Below are positions 7,921-16,478 of a stretch of DNA of 64,000 nucleotides, one piece after another. The DNA comes from Amycolatopsis solani. Lineage in GTDB: Bacteria; Actinomycetota; Actinomycetes; Mycobacteriales; Pseudonocardiaceae. The notes beneath the pieces were generated by a model. That model saw nothing but the letters and a program-made list of their open reading frames with translations. It did no database searches and was not told where the DNA came from. The stretch lies in contig NZ_JAWQJT010000003.1 in the NCBI RefSeq assembly GCF_033441515.1, forward strand, positions 2,108,001 through 2,172,000. The letters run 5' to 3'. Within the stretch, counting starts at the first letter, position 1; the number at the start of each line of letters is the position of its first letter. The translations under genes and the position numbers were made by a program.

Positions 7921-9126
7921 ATGGACGCGGATCAGTTCGAAGCCGACGTGACCTACGACGACGTCTACGTCTTGTTCCTCGACGCGTCGGGTTACTCCAG
8001 CATCGTGCAGCGCAACCCCCGGGACCGGGCCGCCCACGCCTTCGACCTGTTGCGCCTGCGGCTGATCGCCAGGATCGAGAAGGTCGCCCGTGACCTCGGT
8101 TGCGCCCGTGCCGAGCTGTGGAGCTGGCGGGGCGACGGCGGTTTCTTCATCCTGCACGACGACAACGAGAGCGTGACGCGGGACGTCACCCTCGTCGCCG
8201 GTCGGACGATCCTCACCGAAGACGTCCCGCGGTTGCGAGAAGAGCTCGAGAAGGCGGAGTTCGCCGGTGAGCTGAGACTCCGGCTGGCGGTGCACAAGGG
8301 TCCGATCCGGCTGCCCGCCGACCGGCTCGCTTCGATCCATTCTCCGCACATCAACTTCGCGGCCCACCTCGAAGAGGCGGTCCCGCCCGACAGGTTGGCC
8401 GTCTCCGATGCCGTGCACCGGGTGGCGGGACCTTTCACCGACGAGTTCGAGTGGGTCGGCGCCTTCGAAGAGCAGCAGGTCTACCTCATGCGTACCGCCG
8501 GTGAGGCGGAAGCCGGACGGCGAACGTGGCTGCGGTCGACCGGTCTGCCCGGCGGCGTGCGGGTACACGGCTATCCCCGCCGTCCCAGCCAGCAGGACAA
8601 GGCCCATCTGGTCGGCACCGCCTCCGAGCACCTCCTGGACCTCGGCACCACCCTCAATTCCTGCTCCAACCGGCTGGTCACGACCGATCGTCCGGCGGTC
8701 TACCGGGACGCGGTGCTCGAGTTCCTCCGGCGCGGGGGCACCTACCGCTGCGTTCTCCTCGATCCGGGCGGCGAAGCGACGGCGATCTTCTCCCGGCTTC
8801 GCGGCGAGCAACTCGCCCCGAAGATCAAGGAATCGCTGACCAGGTTCAAGAAGTTCAAGGAACGGTACGGCGGGGACGCCGACCGCTTCGAAGTCCACCA
8901 AGCCGCCGAGTTTCCCGGGATGGCCGCGCTCTGCGCTGATCCCGGGCCGCACGGGTTGATCCTCTACTCGCCCTACCTGCTCGGGATCGGGCCGGCCGCC
9001 GCGGTGCTCGATCGGGCCGACATGCCGCACTACTTCGCGACTCCCGACTCCGGTGACCTGCACCGGACGCTCGACGCGGCCATCGCGCGGGCGACTCGGC
9101 CCGAAGTCCTGGAACGGGTCCTCTAA
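7921..9126 (+). CDS. class III nucleotidyl-cyclase-like protein with PLD/DUF5919-like C-terminal region
   Basis: 401 residues. Residues about 12-190 look like an adenylate/guanylate cyclase homology domain: LFLDASGYSS supplies the first metal Asp (D21), SWRGDGGFFIL the second (D72), followed by LRLRLAVHKGPI and INFAAHLEEAVPPDRLAVSD, the usual late strand and helix. Both metal aspartates are present, so activity is plausible. The C-terminal half (about 255-400) has VLEFLRRGGTYRCVLLDPGG, a pattern like the strand-loop of phospholipase-D/DUF5919 domains, but I see no clear HKD motif. ATG 7921 was chosen over a GTG 18 bases upstream. It is the last gene of the cassette and interlocks stop codons with the convergent GH29 gene. 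It could make a cyclic nucleotide for its neighbours. Confidence 0.6.
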   Translation: MDADQFEADVTYDDVYVLFLDASGYSSIVQRNPRDRAAHAFDLLRLRLIARIEKVARDLGCARAELWSWRGDGGFFILHDDNESVTRDVTLVAGRTILTEDVPRLREELEKAEFAGELRLRLAVHKGPIRLPADRLASIHSPHINFAAHLEEAVPPDRLAVSDAVHRVAGPFTDEFEWVGAFEEQQVYLMRTAGEAEAGRRTWLRSTGLPGGVRVHGYPRRPSQQDKAHLVGTASEHLLDLGTTLNSCSNRLVTTDRPAVYRDAVLEFLRRGGTYRCVLLDPGGEATAIFSRLRGEQLAPKIKESLTRFKKFKERYGGDADRFEVHQAAEFPGMAALCADPGPHGLILYSPYLLGIGPAAAVLDRADMPHYFATPDSGDLHRTLDAAIARATRPEVLERVL

Positions 9127-10877
9127 CTCGCGTAGGCCGAGCCCACCCACGTCTCGTCGATGCGCAGACGCTTGTAACGAGTGCTGTCGCTCGACGCCGC
9201 GTACGTGCTCGTCACCCGCAGGCGGACGTACCTCGTCGTCACCGCCGTCAGGTCCGTGAACTGGACGCCGCGGTGGCTCGGGAGGGTGCCGGACTTCACC
9301 GGGCTGCCCCAGTTCTTGCCGTCGCTCGACACGAACACCTGGTAGCCCTTGATCCGCGCCGACTGCTCGGTGTCGGACCGGGCGTAGCTCACCGAGTCCT
9401 CGCGCTGGTTGAGGGCGAGGTACTGGACCGGCTTCGCCGAGCCGAGGTCGTAGTCGAGGTCGACCGGGAGGGTCTTGCCGTTGTCGAAGTACGTCAGGTA
9501 GTCGCCGTCGCTCGCGGACTGTCCACTGTGGCCACTGGCCGACGCGCTCGCCTTCAGCGTCACCGTGCGGGGGTCGTAGATCCCGGTGCGGCCCGACGTT
9601 TCGACCTTGAACACCGTGTCGTACGGATCCCAGCCCGACAGCCCGGTCAGGGTCAGGCTGCCGCTCCCCTGGCTGAACGGGACGGCCGCGCCGGTGCGGA
9701 GGTTCGTGACGCGGGAGACGCGGTAGCCGTTGTCGCGGATCTTCAAGGTACTGCCGGACGGTTTGGTCAGCACGTGCACGTACTGCGCCGCCCCGCGGAT
9801 CGTGATCACGCCGTGGGCGCCGTCGTTCCAGAAGCCCGGCTGCATCCCGCCGTACAGGTACCCGGCGCCCTCGGTGCCGTCGAGGGATTCGCGGATCGCG
9901 CCGAGGTAGCCGGCCGCGAAGTCGTTGAACGCCTGCTGGTTCGCGGGGAACTTGCCGTTCACCATCGCCGTCTCGGCCATCAGGGACTTGATCGACGAGC
10001 CCGAGTTCGTCACCAGCCTGCCGAGGTTGAGCGCCTTGTTCACCGGCGGGTTCGAGCCGCCGTACCACCACGAACCGGTGTCGGGCAGCTTGAAGCACGC
10101 CTCCGTGAGCCGCGGCATCGCCGTGTACGTCGCTTGCGGGTAGTCGTACGACGGCGTCATGCCGGTCTTCTGCTCGTTGCTGATCGTGTCCATGATCGGC
10201 GTGTCTTCGTTGTTGTTGCTCAGCAGGTAGTCCGGGCGCTGCTGGTAGATCTGCCGGTACAGGTCGTGGGATTCCCAGTAGGCGTTGTCGTTGTCGATCC
10301 AGAACCCGCCGAGGTCCGGGTAGTTCTTCATGACCTCGAAGAAGTTGTCGTAGCTGAACTGGCCGAAGCCGCTCTGGCTGTCGAGGTCGACGTCCTTGCC
10401 CTTGTACTTCGAGTAGCCGGCGGAGTCGAGCCACTCGTGGCCGCCCTCGTCGTGCCACTGGGCGTCGTTGGTCATGTAGAGGATGACCTTGAGCCCCTCG
10501 GACTTCGCCGCGGCGACCAGCTCGCCGAGGAAGTCGCGCTTGGTGCTGCAGCTGCCCGGGATCTTCGACGGCCACGCCCGCGAGTAGCCGAGGCGGCTGT
10601 GGAAGGAAGCCAGCACGAGGTACGACGCGTGCAGCTTCTTCGCTTCGGTGACCCAGTAGCCGGGACTCCACCCGCCGTCGGTGATCGCCTTCTCCCAGGC
10701 GCTGCAACTGGTGTAGCCGGGCGAGGTGCGCATGCCCCAGTGCAGGAACAGGCCCGCCTGGCTGTCGCGCAGCCACTGCTGGGAGGGTTTCTGCAGATCG
10801 GCCGACGCCGGCGCGGCGACGAGCCCGGTCACCGCCAGCAGCGTGGCGCACACGACACCCAAGCGACGCAAGAACAT
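9123..10877 (-). CDS. secreted GH29-type alpha-L-fucosidase with C-terminal discoidin (F5/8) domain
   Basis: 584 residues with a Sec signal peptide ending at APASA. The catalytic domain (about 30-370) has the GH29 pattern: GLFLHWGMRTSPGY at the start, SYLVLASFHSRLG, and GGFWID with D195 at the nucleophile position. GH29 enzymes remove terminal alpha-L-fucose from glycans with retention of configuration. After a beta-sandwich region, residues about 435-584 form a coagulation factor 5/8-type carbohydrate-binding module (DYDLGSAKPVQYLAL, GYQVFVSSDGKNWG, TRYVRLRVTS). The acid/base residue cannot be assigned by eye, and the subgroup is divergent, so another galactosidase-like specificity is possible. 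It is convergent with the cyclase gene, sharing a 4-bp stop overlap, and divergent from a GH105 gene. Confidence 0.75.
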   Translation of the reverse strand: MFLRRLGVVCATLLAVTGLVAAPASADLQKPSQQWLRDSQAGLFLHWGMRTSPGYTSCSAWEKAITDGGWSPGYWVTEAKKLHASYLVLASFHSRLGYSRAWPSKIPGSCSTKRDFLGELVAAAKSEGLKVILYMTNDAQWHDEGGHEWLDSAGYSKYKGKDVDLDSQSGFGQFSYDNFFEVMKNYPDLGGFWIDNDNAYWESHDLYRQIYQQRPDYLLSNNNEDTPIMDTISNEQKTGMTPSYDYPQATYTAMPRLTEACFKLPDTGSWWYGGSNPPVNKALNLGRLVTNSGSSIKSLMAETAMVNGKFPANQQAFNDFAAGYLGAIRESLDGTEGAGYLYGGMQPGFWNDGAHGVITIRGAAQYVHVLTKPSGSTLKIRDNGYRVSRVTNLRTGAAVPFSQGSGSLTLTGLSGWDPYDTVFKVETSGRTGIYDPRTVTLKASASASGHSGQSASDGDYLTYFDNGKTLPVDLDYDLGSAKPVQYLALNQREDSVSYARSDTEQSARIKGYQVFVSSDGKNWGSPVKSGTLPSHRGVQFTDLTAVTTRYVRLRVTSTYAASSDSTRYKRLRIDETWVGSAYAS

Positions 10878-11278
10878 CAGCGACCTCCCGTGGTCTGGTC
10901 AACCCGGAGTGGTACTCCTGCCGCTCCGCCGCCGTCAAGGCTCAGATCCGACCTTTGGCACACGTTTCGGCCACCGGTACACCGAACCGCCCGCCATCCG
11001 GGTTAAATATCTGATATATGACACGAGAGATCGGATCTCTCTTGACCGACCGGCCGCGAGGCGAGTAGATGTTCTCCGTGGGAAGCGCTTTCGCTCCCCG
11101 ACCACCGCTCCGGCGAAACGGGTAGCACGCCGCGCCCCAGAGCCGGCCGGGATGCCGACGGACGGCGGATCGGCATCCCGGCCACCTCTCCGCCATGAGG
11201 GGCACCCCCATGAGCCATGGGGGTGCCCCTCATGGCACCGCCCGCGTCGCGGGGGCCCGTGCACGAAAGGGACGACGC
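10878..11278. promoter_or_regulatory. 401-bp divergent promoter region between GH29 and GH105
   Basis: This gap holds several control-like elements: an AT-rich patch with the near-palindrome ATATCTGATATAT (about 11008-11020); a perfect 8-1-8 inverted repeat GAGAGATC-G-GATCTCTC at 11025-11041; a LacI/CRE-like GGAAGCGCTTTC at 11081-11092; and the 20-bp hairpin at 11193-11235. The GH105 ribosome site (GAAAGGGA) precedes 11279. The arrangement fits sugar-responsive control of both divergent glycosidases. Confidence 0.5.
11193..11235. repeat. perfect 20-bp inverted repeat with 3-base loop
   Basis: Arm CCATGAGGGGCACCCCCATG at 11193-11212, loop AGC at 11213-11215, exact complementary arm at 11216-11235. 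It ends 43 bp before the GH105 start, so it would lie in that mRNA leader or upstream of its promoter. No U-tract follows, so a simple intrinsic terminator is unlikely. Confidence 0.85.
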
Positions 11279-12466
11279 ATGTCCGAGCACCCCCTTCGCC
11301 CGACCCGGCGCGCGGTACTGGCCGGCAGCCTCGGCGCGCTCGGTGCCCTCGCCGCGGCGGGTCCCGTCGCGCGGGCGGCCGACCGGCTCCCCCCGATCGG
11401 CGGGGCCGCACCGCCACCGGACTGGTCGCGCGCGGTCATCGACTCGACGATGAAGCGCTACACCCCGGACAAGATCGGCGGCTGGGGTTACACCCTCGGG
11501 CTGTACCTCTACGGCCAGTACCTCTTCTTCAAGCGCACCGGCGAGCGGAAGTACCTCGACTACATCGTCGCCTGGTACGACCGGTTCGTCACCGACAGCG
11601 GGATCTCCAACAGCTTCACGAACCTCGACTCGATGCGCTCGTGCCAGCTGCTGCCGCTGCTGTACGCCGAGACCGGCCGCAAGAAGTACCGGACGGCGGC
11701 CGACCAGCTGCGCAAGCGCTTCCCGGCCTACCCCCGCACGTCCGACGGCGGCATGTTCCACGCCACGAGCAAGGTCGGCCAGCTGTGGGGCGACGGCGTG
11801 TACATGGCCCAGCCGTTCCTCGCGCTCTACGGCGCCGCGTTCGGCGACGGCGCGTACTGCTTCGAAGAGGCGGCCAAGAACATCTCCGTGTACTTCAGCC
11901 ACCTCCGCGAACCGGCGAAGGGCCTGCTCTACCACGCCTACGACGAGGACGGCTCCGAGTCGTGGGCGTCCGGCACCGGGCACCACTCGAAGTACCACTG
12001 GGCCCGCGCGATCGGCTGGTTCGGCATGGCCACCACCGACATCCTCGAGGTGCTCCCGGCCGACCACCCGCGGCGGGCCGCGCTGATCGACGTCGTGCGG
12101 TTCCTGGCCGCCGGTTACCAGCGGTACCAGGACCCGGCCACCGGCCGGTGGTTCCAGGTCGTCGACCGCGGTGGCGACGCGAAGAACTGGCTGGAGACGT
12201 CGGCGTCGTCGATGTACACGTTCACGATCTCCCGCGGCGTCCAGCGCGGCTACCTGCCGTCGTCGTACCAGGCGGTCGCGGACAAGGGCTACGCCGGCGT
12301 GCTGGCGAAGGTCTCCCTCGGCTCCGACGGCCTCACGAACATCACCGACATCTGCGAGGGCACCAACGTCGGCGACCTGTCCTACTACTACGCCCGCGCC
12401 CGCAAGACCAACGACTTCCACGGCCTCGGCGCGTTCCTGATCATGAACGAGCAGCTCCGCCACTGA
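11279..12466 (+). CDS. exported GH105 unsaturated rhamnogalacturonyl hydrolase
   Basis: 395 residues. The start at 11279 has GAAAGGGA upstream and gives a twin-arginine signal (RPTRRAVLAGSLGALGALAAAG). The mature protein is an (alpha/alpha)6 barrel of the YteR/GH105 type: GGMFHATSKVGQLWGDGVYMAQPFLALYG contains the Asp at the catalytic position, and HHSKYHWARAIGWFGMA and NWLETSASSMYTFTISRGV are conserved segments. GH105 enzymes hydrate the unsaturated galacturonyl residue left by rhamnogalacturonan lyases. Export by Tat is notable because many relatives are cytoplasmic. The neighbouring GH28 and GH29 genes support pectin side-chain and backbone breakdown. Confidence 0.85.
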   Translation: MSEHPLRPTRRAVLAGSLGALGALAAAGPVARAADRLPPIGGAAPPPDWSRAVIDSTMKRYTPDKIGGWGYTLGLYLYGQYLFFKRTGERKYLDYIVAWYDRFVTDSGISNSFTNLDSMRSCQLLPLLYAETGRKKYRTAADQLRKRFPAYPRTSDGGMFHATSKVGQLWGDGVYMAQPFLALYGAAFGDGAYCFEEAAKNISVYFSHLREPAKGLLYHAYDEDGSESWASGTGHHSKYHWARAIGWFGMATTDILEVLPADHPRRAALIDVVRFLAAGYQRYQDPATGRWFQVVDRGGDAKNWLETSASSMYTFTISRGVQRGYLPSSYQAVADKGYAGVLAKVSLGSDGLTNITDICEGTNVGDLSYYYARARKTNDFHGLGAFLIMNEQLRH

Positions 12467-12483
12467 CCACCAGGCGCGCCGCA

Positions 12484-12517
12484 GGAGGGGCCCCGGCTTT
12501 CCGGCCGGGGCCCCTCC
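12484..12517. terminator. bidirectional terminator between GH105 and GH28
   Basis: A 14-bp perfect stem (12484-12497 with 12504-12517; arm GGAGGGGCCCCGGC) and a 6-base loop TTTCCG, placed between two convergent stop codons 56 bp apart. There is no U-tract, which is common for actinobacterial terminators. Confidence 0.8.
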
Positions 12518-12522
12518 GCGCA

Positions 12523-13986
12523 TCAGCAGTCCGAAGTGGACCCGGTCGCGTTCACGCGCAGCGCCGAGTTCTCGACGCAGTAACCCGTCACCGACTGGAA
12601 GCCGATGTCGTACGGGCTCTTGCCGCCCTTCTCCGCCGTGAAGTGGTCGAACGTGATGTCCGAGCTGTTGTTGACGATGCTCGCCGGGCGGCCGTCGTCC
12701 TTGGCGAACTCCACCGAGCTGTCCACGAACCGGATGCCGGCCGCGTAGTGCAGGTACCAGCCGTAGGACGGGCGGGTGCCGATGCTCTTCGGGTTGTAGT
12801 CCGTCGCGTTGTTGCTCGGGACGCCGGTGCCCATCGTGCCGCTGCCGCCCGGCACCGACAGCTTCACGCCGGTGAAGGTGACGTCGGAGACGCGGTGACC
12901 GCTGTCCGCGCCCCAGATCGTCGGGCTGAAGTTGCTGCCGGTGTGCGTGCCGGTGACGTTGTCGAACGTGATCCCGCTGATCGAGCCGACGCCGGGGTCG
13001 TTCCCGCACCGCTTCCGCGTGCCGATCTTCATCATGACCGGCGAATACGTTCCCGACATCGTGATGTTCCGGTAGTGGACGTCGGAGATCTTCGCGCCGT
13101 CCATCGAAACGATGCCGATCCCCGATTTGTGCGCGCCGGTGATCGCGATGTCCGAGAAGTGGTAGCCGGTGAAGTCACCGCACGTCTCGGAGCCGAACAT
13201 CAGCGCGTTGCAGCACACCGCCGAAAGCTTCGCGCCGGTCACCGTGACGTTCCCGTTCGGCAGTTTCGCGCCGAGCGCGTAATCGCTCTTGAACACGAGC
13301 GCGTCGTCGTTGGCCGAGATGGTGGCGTCGGTGATCGTGACGTTCGTGGTGCTGATGATGTTCCAGCCGTCGCGGTCGCTCGCCGTGTCGATGGTCAGGC
13401 GGTCGGAGACGACGTTCTTGCACCCGTTGATCAGCGCCGCGAAGTGCCCGCCGCGGCGCAGCTTGATGCCGGACAACGTCAGCCCGTCACACCGGGTGAG
13501 CGACAGGATCTTGTCGGCCTCGCCGGACTTCGGGTTGCCGGTGATCAGGTTGCCGCCGCCGTCGATCGTGCCGGCGCCGGTGAAGCCGATGTTCGTCAGC
13601 TTGTCGCCGGCGAACATCGCGTTGTGGAAGTGGCTGTGGCCGTAGTCCTGGTAGTCGTCCCACGGGTTCGATTCCGGCTTGTCGTAGGTGTCCGCACCGG
13701 ACCCGGTGATCGTCGCGCCCGCGTCGAGCTGGATCGTCACGTTGCTCTTGAGGTGGACCGTGTTCGCCGACTTGTAGGTGCCCGAGGTGAACCGGACGGT
13801 GCCGCCGCCCGCGGCGTTGGCCGCGGCGATCGCCTTGTCGACGGCGGCGGAATCGTTGGCGGAACCGTTGCCCTTGGCGCCGTAGTCCTTCACGTCGTAA
13901 ACGCCGCCGGGCGCGGCGGTGGAGATTCCGGTACCGGCCACCAGCAGCCCGGCCACCGCCCAGCTGATCAAGAAGGATCTTTTCAC
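12523..13986 (-). CDS. secreted GH28 polygalacturonase-like enzyme
   Basis: 487 residues with a Sec signal (MKRSFLISWAVAGLLVAGTG). It is a right-handed beta-helix: the N-terminal pectate-lyase/GH28 opening YDVKDYGAKGNGSANDSAAVDKA is followed by repeated short strands. Catalytic candidates are SDRDGWNI near residue 204 (the NTDG position, here RDG) and ANDDALVFKS near 225 (the DD motif). The usual GHG motif is not obvious; GAHKSGIGI may replace it. GH28 enzymes hydrolyse galacturonan or rhamnogalacturonan backbones with inversion. The altered NTD and GHG motifs suggest a rhamnogalacturonan hydrolase or exo-type branch rather than a classical endo-polygalacturonase. It is convergent with the GH105 gene. 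Confidence 0.8.
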   Translation of the reverse strand: MKRSFLISWAVAGLLVAGTGISTAAPGGVYDVKDYGAKGNGSANDSAAVDKAIAAANAAGGGTVRFTSGTYKSANTVHLKSNVTIQLDAGATITGSGADTYDKPESNPWDDYQDYGHSHFHNAMFAGDKLTNIGFTGAGTIDGGGNLITGNPKSGEADKILSLTRCDGLTLSGIKLRRGGHFAALINGCKNVVSDRLTIDTASDRDGWNIISTTNVTITDATISANDDALVFKSDYALGAKLPNGNVTVTGAKLSAVCCNALMFGSETCGDFTGYHFSDIAITGAHKSGIGIVSMDGAKISDVHYRNITMSGTYSPVMMKIGTRKRCGNDPGVGSISGITFDNVTGTHTGSNFSPTIWGADSGHRVSDVTFTGVKLSVPGGSGTMGTGVPSNNATDYNPKSIGTRPSYGWYLHYAAGIRFVDSSVEFAKDDGRPASIVNNSSDITFDHFTAEKGGKSPYDIGFQSVTGYCVENSALRVNATGSTSDC

Positions 13987-14221
13987 CGTGAGACCGCCTT
14001 GTCATGGAATCGGGAAATTCGGCATGACGGCGGAGAACCCAGATTACGAGTGGCGCGCGCGAACTGTCAAGATCGTCCGGCTCGGAGGACCCGCGCCACC
14101 CCCAGTCGGACGCGGGTCCTCCGGGGTCCATTCGGGATTTCGGAAGTCTACCTTCGGCGAGCCGGGCGATACCGTGCGAATTTCACGGTCGTACCGGGAA
14201 CCCGCCATGATCGCGCGGAAG

Positions 14222-14848
14222 TCAGGCGAACCCTACTCCGGACGACAGCAGGGTGAACGCCCGTTCGGCGGCGGCGACGGCCTCGGGAAAGCGCTGTCCG
14301 GCCGGGACGCCGGCCGCGACCGCGTCCATGTTGGCCGTCGCCAGGGTGCGGCGGACCGCCGAGATCTGCGCGGCCGCGAGGGCCGCGTCCAGGGCCGGCA
14401 CCCCGGCCCGCCGGAGCTCGGCGGCCAGCGCCGCCTCGCCGGCGGAGGTGAACCCGGCGAGCCGGGCCACCAGCGCCGGGGTTCCGGTGACCAGGCGGAA
14501 CACCGCGAGCACGCCGGGCTCGTCGCACAGCCCGGTCACCGGTTCGCGCGCGTCGAGCCCGCGCAGGAACGCCTCCCGCAGCGCTTCGAGGGCGCCCTGC
14601 CCGGGCCGGCGGGCGCGGACGACGTCCGCCGCGTCGGTCTCGTGGTCGGCGAACCGGTGCAGCACCAGGTCCTCTTTGGTCGGGAAGTAGGCGAAGAGCG
14701 TCCGCTTGGACACCTCGGCCGCGCTCGCCACTTCGGCGACCCCGACGGCGTCGAACCCGCGCTCCAGGAAGAGCCGGATCGCCGCCGTCGAGATCGTCGC
14801 CCGCGTGCGGAGCTTCTTGCGCTCCCGCAGGCCTGGTTCATCGGTCAC
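14222..14848 (-). CDS. TetR-family transcriptional regulator
   Basis: 208 residues. The N-terminal TetR helix-turn-helix is clear (RATISTAAIRLFLERGFDAVGVAEVASAAEVSKRTLFAYFPTKEDLVL, about residues 16-62). The C-terminal ligand domain resembles the MftR/AcrR type, but its ligand cannot be read. TetR proteins usually repress a nearby gene until a small molecule binds. It is followed on the same strand by nothing for 235 bp and preceded at 26 bp by the end of the PhoD gene, so its target is uncertain. No palindromic operator stands out next to it. Confidence 0.9.
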   Translation of the reverse strand: MTDEPGLRERKKLRTRATISTAAIRLFLERGFDAVGVAEVASAAEVSKRTLFAYFPTKEDLVLHRFADHETDAADVVRARRPGQGALEALREAFLRGLDAREPVTGLCDEPGVLAVFRLVTGTPALVARLAGFTSAGEAALAAELRRAGVPALDAALAAAQISAVRRTLATANMDAVAAGVPAGQRFPEAVAAAERAFTLLSSGVGFA

Positions 14849-14873
14849 ATCACTCAGCGTAGCGCTCCGGGGC

Positions 14874-16445
14874 TCACACCTGCTGGAGGCCGGGCTTGCC
14901 CGCTTGCACTACGTAGCTGCGGTCGTTCTTGATCACGACCGACGCCGGATCGTAGACGCTGGTGTCCGACGTGGTCATGAAATCCGCTCGCGTCTGCGCG
15001 GGTGTCGTCGTGACGCGGACGTAGCCGCGCTCGCCCTTGCAGTACTTGACGTGCGGGTTGTTCGCGTACCAGGTCGCGCTGGGTGCCGTCGCGGTGTCGC
15101 TGTTGCTCGTCACCGACGTCGTGACCAGCTCGGAGCCGATGATCGGGTCGCTGTGGTCGAAGTAGTCCAGGCGCAGGTCGGCGGCCCAGTGCCGGTGGAC
15201 GTCGCCGGTGAGCACGACCGGGTTGGCGACCTTCCGGTCGACCCAGCCCTGCTGGATGCGGTTGCGGGAGGCTTCGTAGCCCTGCCAGGAGTCGGGGCTC
15301 TCGCAGGTGGCCTTGTTGCCGTCGCCGTCCCGCGTGGCGAAGAAGACCTGCTGGCCGAGGAAGTCCCAGGTCGTCGGGTGCGACTCGAACTGCTTGAGCA
15401 GCCAGGCTTCCTCGGTGCTGCCGAGGATGCTGCGCGAGGTGCTGCGCATGTCCGTGCACGCCGGGCCCGTGTCACCCGACGGGTCGGCCACCTGCGCGCT
15501 GCGGTACTGGCGCGTGTCGAGCATGTGGAACCGGGCGAGGTTGCCCCAGACGAACTGGCGGTACAGCTGGATCGACGCGCCGTTCGGCTTGGCGGTGGAC
15601 CGGATCGGGGTGTTCTCGTAGAAGGCCTGGAACCCGTTGGTCTTGCGCGCGGCCGACGCCGGCGAAGTGGTGCCGTTCCAGTTGTTCATCACTTCGTGGT
15701 CGTCGAACACCACGATCCACGGCGCGATCGCGTGCGCGGCCTGCAGGTCGGCGTCGGTCTTGTGCTGGGCGTGGCGGGCGCGGTACTGCGCGAGCGTCGT
15801 CACGTCGTCGGTGAAGGCCAGGCTGCGCGGGTTGCGTTCCGCGGCGGCGCGGCCCGACTTCTTCTCGTAGATGTAGTCGCCGAGGAACAGCACCAGGTCC
15901 GGGTCGTCGGCCACGATGCCCTTGTACGCGTGGTAGTAGCCCTCCTCCCAGTGCTGGCAGGAGCTGAAGCAGTACTTGAGCTGGTTGACCGCGGCGCCGG
16001 CGGCGGGCGCGGTGCGCGTGCGGCCGACCGGCGAGATGTAGCCGCCGGTCTTGAAGCGGTAGAAGTACTCCCGCGCGGGCTGCAGGCCGACGGGTTCGAT
16101 GTGGACGCTGTGCGCGGCCGCGCGCAGCGCGCTCACCTGGCCGCTCTGCACGATCGAGCTGAACGCCTCGTCGTTCGCGATCTCCCAGTCGACCGCGTAG
16201 GTGGCGTCCGGCATCCCGCCGAAGCCGTCCGGGTTGAGCGGCGCCGGCGCGAGTCTCGTCCACAGCACCACGCTGTCGGGGAGCGGATCGCCGGACGCGA
16301 CCCCGAGCTGGAAGGGGTCGTGGATGGTGGGGGCGGCGGCCGTGGTGCGGGCGTTCGCCCACGACGGCAGCGCCGCCGAAGCCGCGGTGGCGGTGACCGC
16401 GGCGAGCCCGCCGAGGAGCACCTTGCGCCGGTTGACCTGACCCAT
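14874..16445 (-). CDS. phoD: Tat-exported PhoD-type alkaline phosphatase
   Basis: 523 residues. The N-terminus has a twin-arginine signal (NRRKVLLGGLAAVTATAASAALPSWA). The N-terminal Ig-like PhoD domain (FQLGVASGDPLPDSVVLWTRLAP) is followed by the metallophosphoesterase domain: FSSCQHWEEGYYHAYKGI, FLGDYIYE, VVFDDHEVMNNW, and VLTGDVHRHWAADL near the C-terminus. These supply the Fe/Ca ligands of PhoD, which releases phosphate from phosphomonoesters and diesters including teichoic acids. The length is normal. It lies 33 bp upstream of the end of an SH3 protein gene, on the same strand. A Pho-box was not identified. Confidence 0.9.
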   Translation of the reverse strand: MGQVNRRKVLLGGLAAVTATAASAALPSWANARTTAAAPTIHDPFQLGVASGDPLPDSVVLWTRLAPAPLNPDGFGGMPDATYAVDWEIANDEAFSSIVQSGQVSALRAAAHSVHIEPVGLQPAREYFYRFKTGGYISPVGRTRTAPAAGAAVNQLKYCFSSCQHWEEGYYHAYKGIVADDPDLVLFLGDYIYEKKSGRAAAERNPRSLAFTDDVTTLAQYRARHAQHKTDADLQAAHAIAPWIVVFDDHEVMNNWNGTTSPASAARKTNGFQAFYENTPIRSTAKPNGASIQLYRQFVWGNLARFHMLDTRQYRSAQVADPSGDTGPACTDMRSTSRSILGSTEEAWLLKQFESHPTTWDFLGQQVFFATRDGDGNKATCESPDSWQGYEASRNRIQQGWVDRKVANPVVLTGDVHRHWAADLRLDYFDHSDPIIGSELVTTSVTSNSDTATAPSATWYANNPHVKYCKGERGYVRVTTTPAQTRADFMTTSDTSVYDPASVVIKNDRSYVVQAGKPGLQQV

Positions 16446-16478
16446 GGTGGAAAGCCCTTTCTTCTCAGGTGGACGCGG

